Of a DNA stretch of 64,000 nt, positions 63,943-64,000 are shown piece by piece. The translations under genes were made by a program, and so were the position numbers. The stretch covers positions 1 through 64,000 of the forward strand of contig CABIZO010000009.1 of the NCBI GenBank assembly GCA_902363255.1, in the 5' to 3' direction. This stretch comes from Peptostreptococcaceae bacterium (GTDB lineage: Bacteria > Bacillota > Clostridia > Peptostreptococcales > Peptostreptococcaceae). The notes under the pieces were generated by a model. That model had not been told where the DNA came from and made no database searches. It was given only the letters and a program-made list of their open reading frames with translations. Position 1 is the first letter of the stretch; each line of letters begins with the position of its first letter.

Positions 63943-64000
63943 ATGTGCAATTTTGTTTCACAAAACAAAAAATTATTTGATGAGTTAGATAGCTTAATCA
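63943..64000 (+). CDS. Unrecognised protein, N-terminus only (runs off window)
   Basis: Nineteen codons are visible: MCNFVSQNKKLFDELDSLI. GGGGG lies 7 bases before the ATG, so the start is credible. Too short to assign a family. Confidence 0.6.
   Translation, partial: MCNFVSQNKKLFDELDSLI

Overview
The window is a chromosomal segment from a low-GC, spore-forming, anaerobic member of the Clostridia. The low GC, the clostridial T-box leaders and the gene families (sleC, ytxC, [4Fe-4S] aldo/keto reductase, SAD-type nucleoside kinase) best fit the family Peptostreptococcaceae (Paraclostridium/Paeniclostridium/Clostridioides relatives). That placement is inferred from gene content and sequence style, not from a search. 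Most genes lie on the minus strand. Almost every gene is intact, and many operon ends carry clear intrinsic terminators.

Layout. 1-140: truncated IS3-like transposase start. 0.2-10 kb: translation and potassium block, read right to left as ktrB-ktrA-SpoU methyltransferase, then a Phe T-box, pheS-pheT-zapA and a U32 rRNA-hydroxylation-type protein. 10-16.3 kb: infC-rpmI-rplT behind an attenuated leader, an unusual membrane-anchor-less FtsH-like protease on the plus strand, thrS behind a Thr T-box, and ytxC. 16.5-26.1 kb: nucleoside salvage and uptake block: an MFS permease-udp-deoB operon with a GntR regulator and a candidate operator, plus a Nup/BMP-type nucleoside ABC importer whose ATPase/permease part has its own promoter and a terminator-bearing leader. 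26.3-42.5 kb: housekeeping and envelope genes (degV, trmL, vanW-like, nth, Lon-like protease, queG-like, rusA-like, glutaminase, aldo/keto reductase, two-domain nucleoside kinase, lepB, RsmF-like methylase, prsW, and the spore cortex-lytic enzyme sleC behind a sigma-K-like promoter). 42.5-48.7 kb: two DUF4163/DUF3298 modules separated by a T10 frameshift, and a 1417-residue double DUF445 protein in an apparent operon with an ArsR regulator and a 20-bp-arm palindromic operator. 48.8-52.3 kb: M20 amidohydrolase, HAD phosphatase and a fused ADP-ribosylglycohydrolase-macrodomain protein. 52.4-58.7 kb: a four-gene poly(glycerol phosphate) polymer cluster (tagD plus three CDP-glycerol transferases). 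58.8-64 kb: proline iminopeptidase, RlmD-type rRNA methylase, RsuA-type pseudouridine synthase, fba and the start of an unrecognised gene.

No CRISPR array, prophage block, rRNA or tRNA gene was seen. The least ordinary parts are the ArsR/giant DUF445 unit, the homopolymer-split DUF3298 pair, the ARH-macro fusion, the soluble FtsH-like protease, the RusA-like protein with one changed catalytic position, and the attenuator-like leader before the nucleoside ABC importer.
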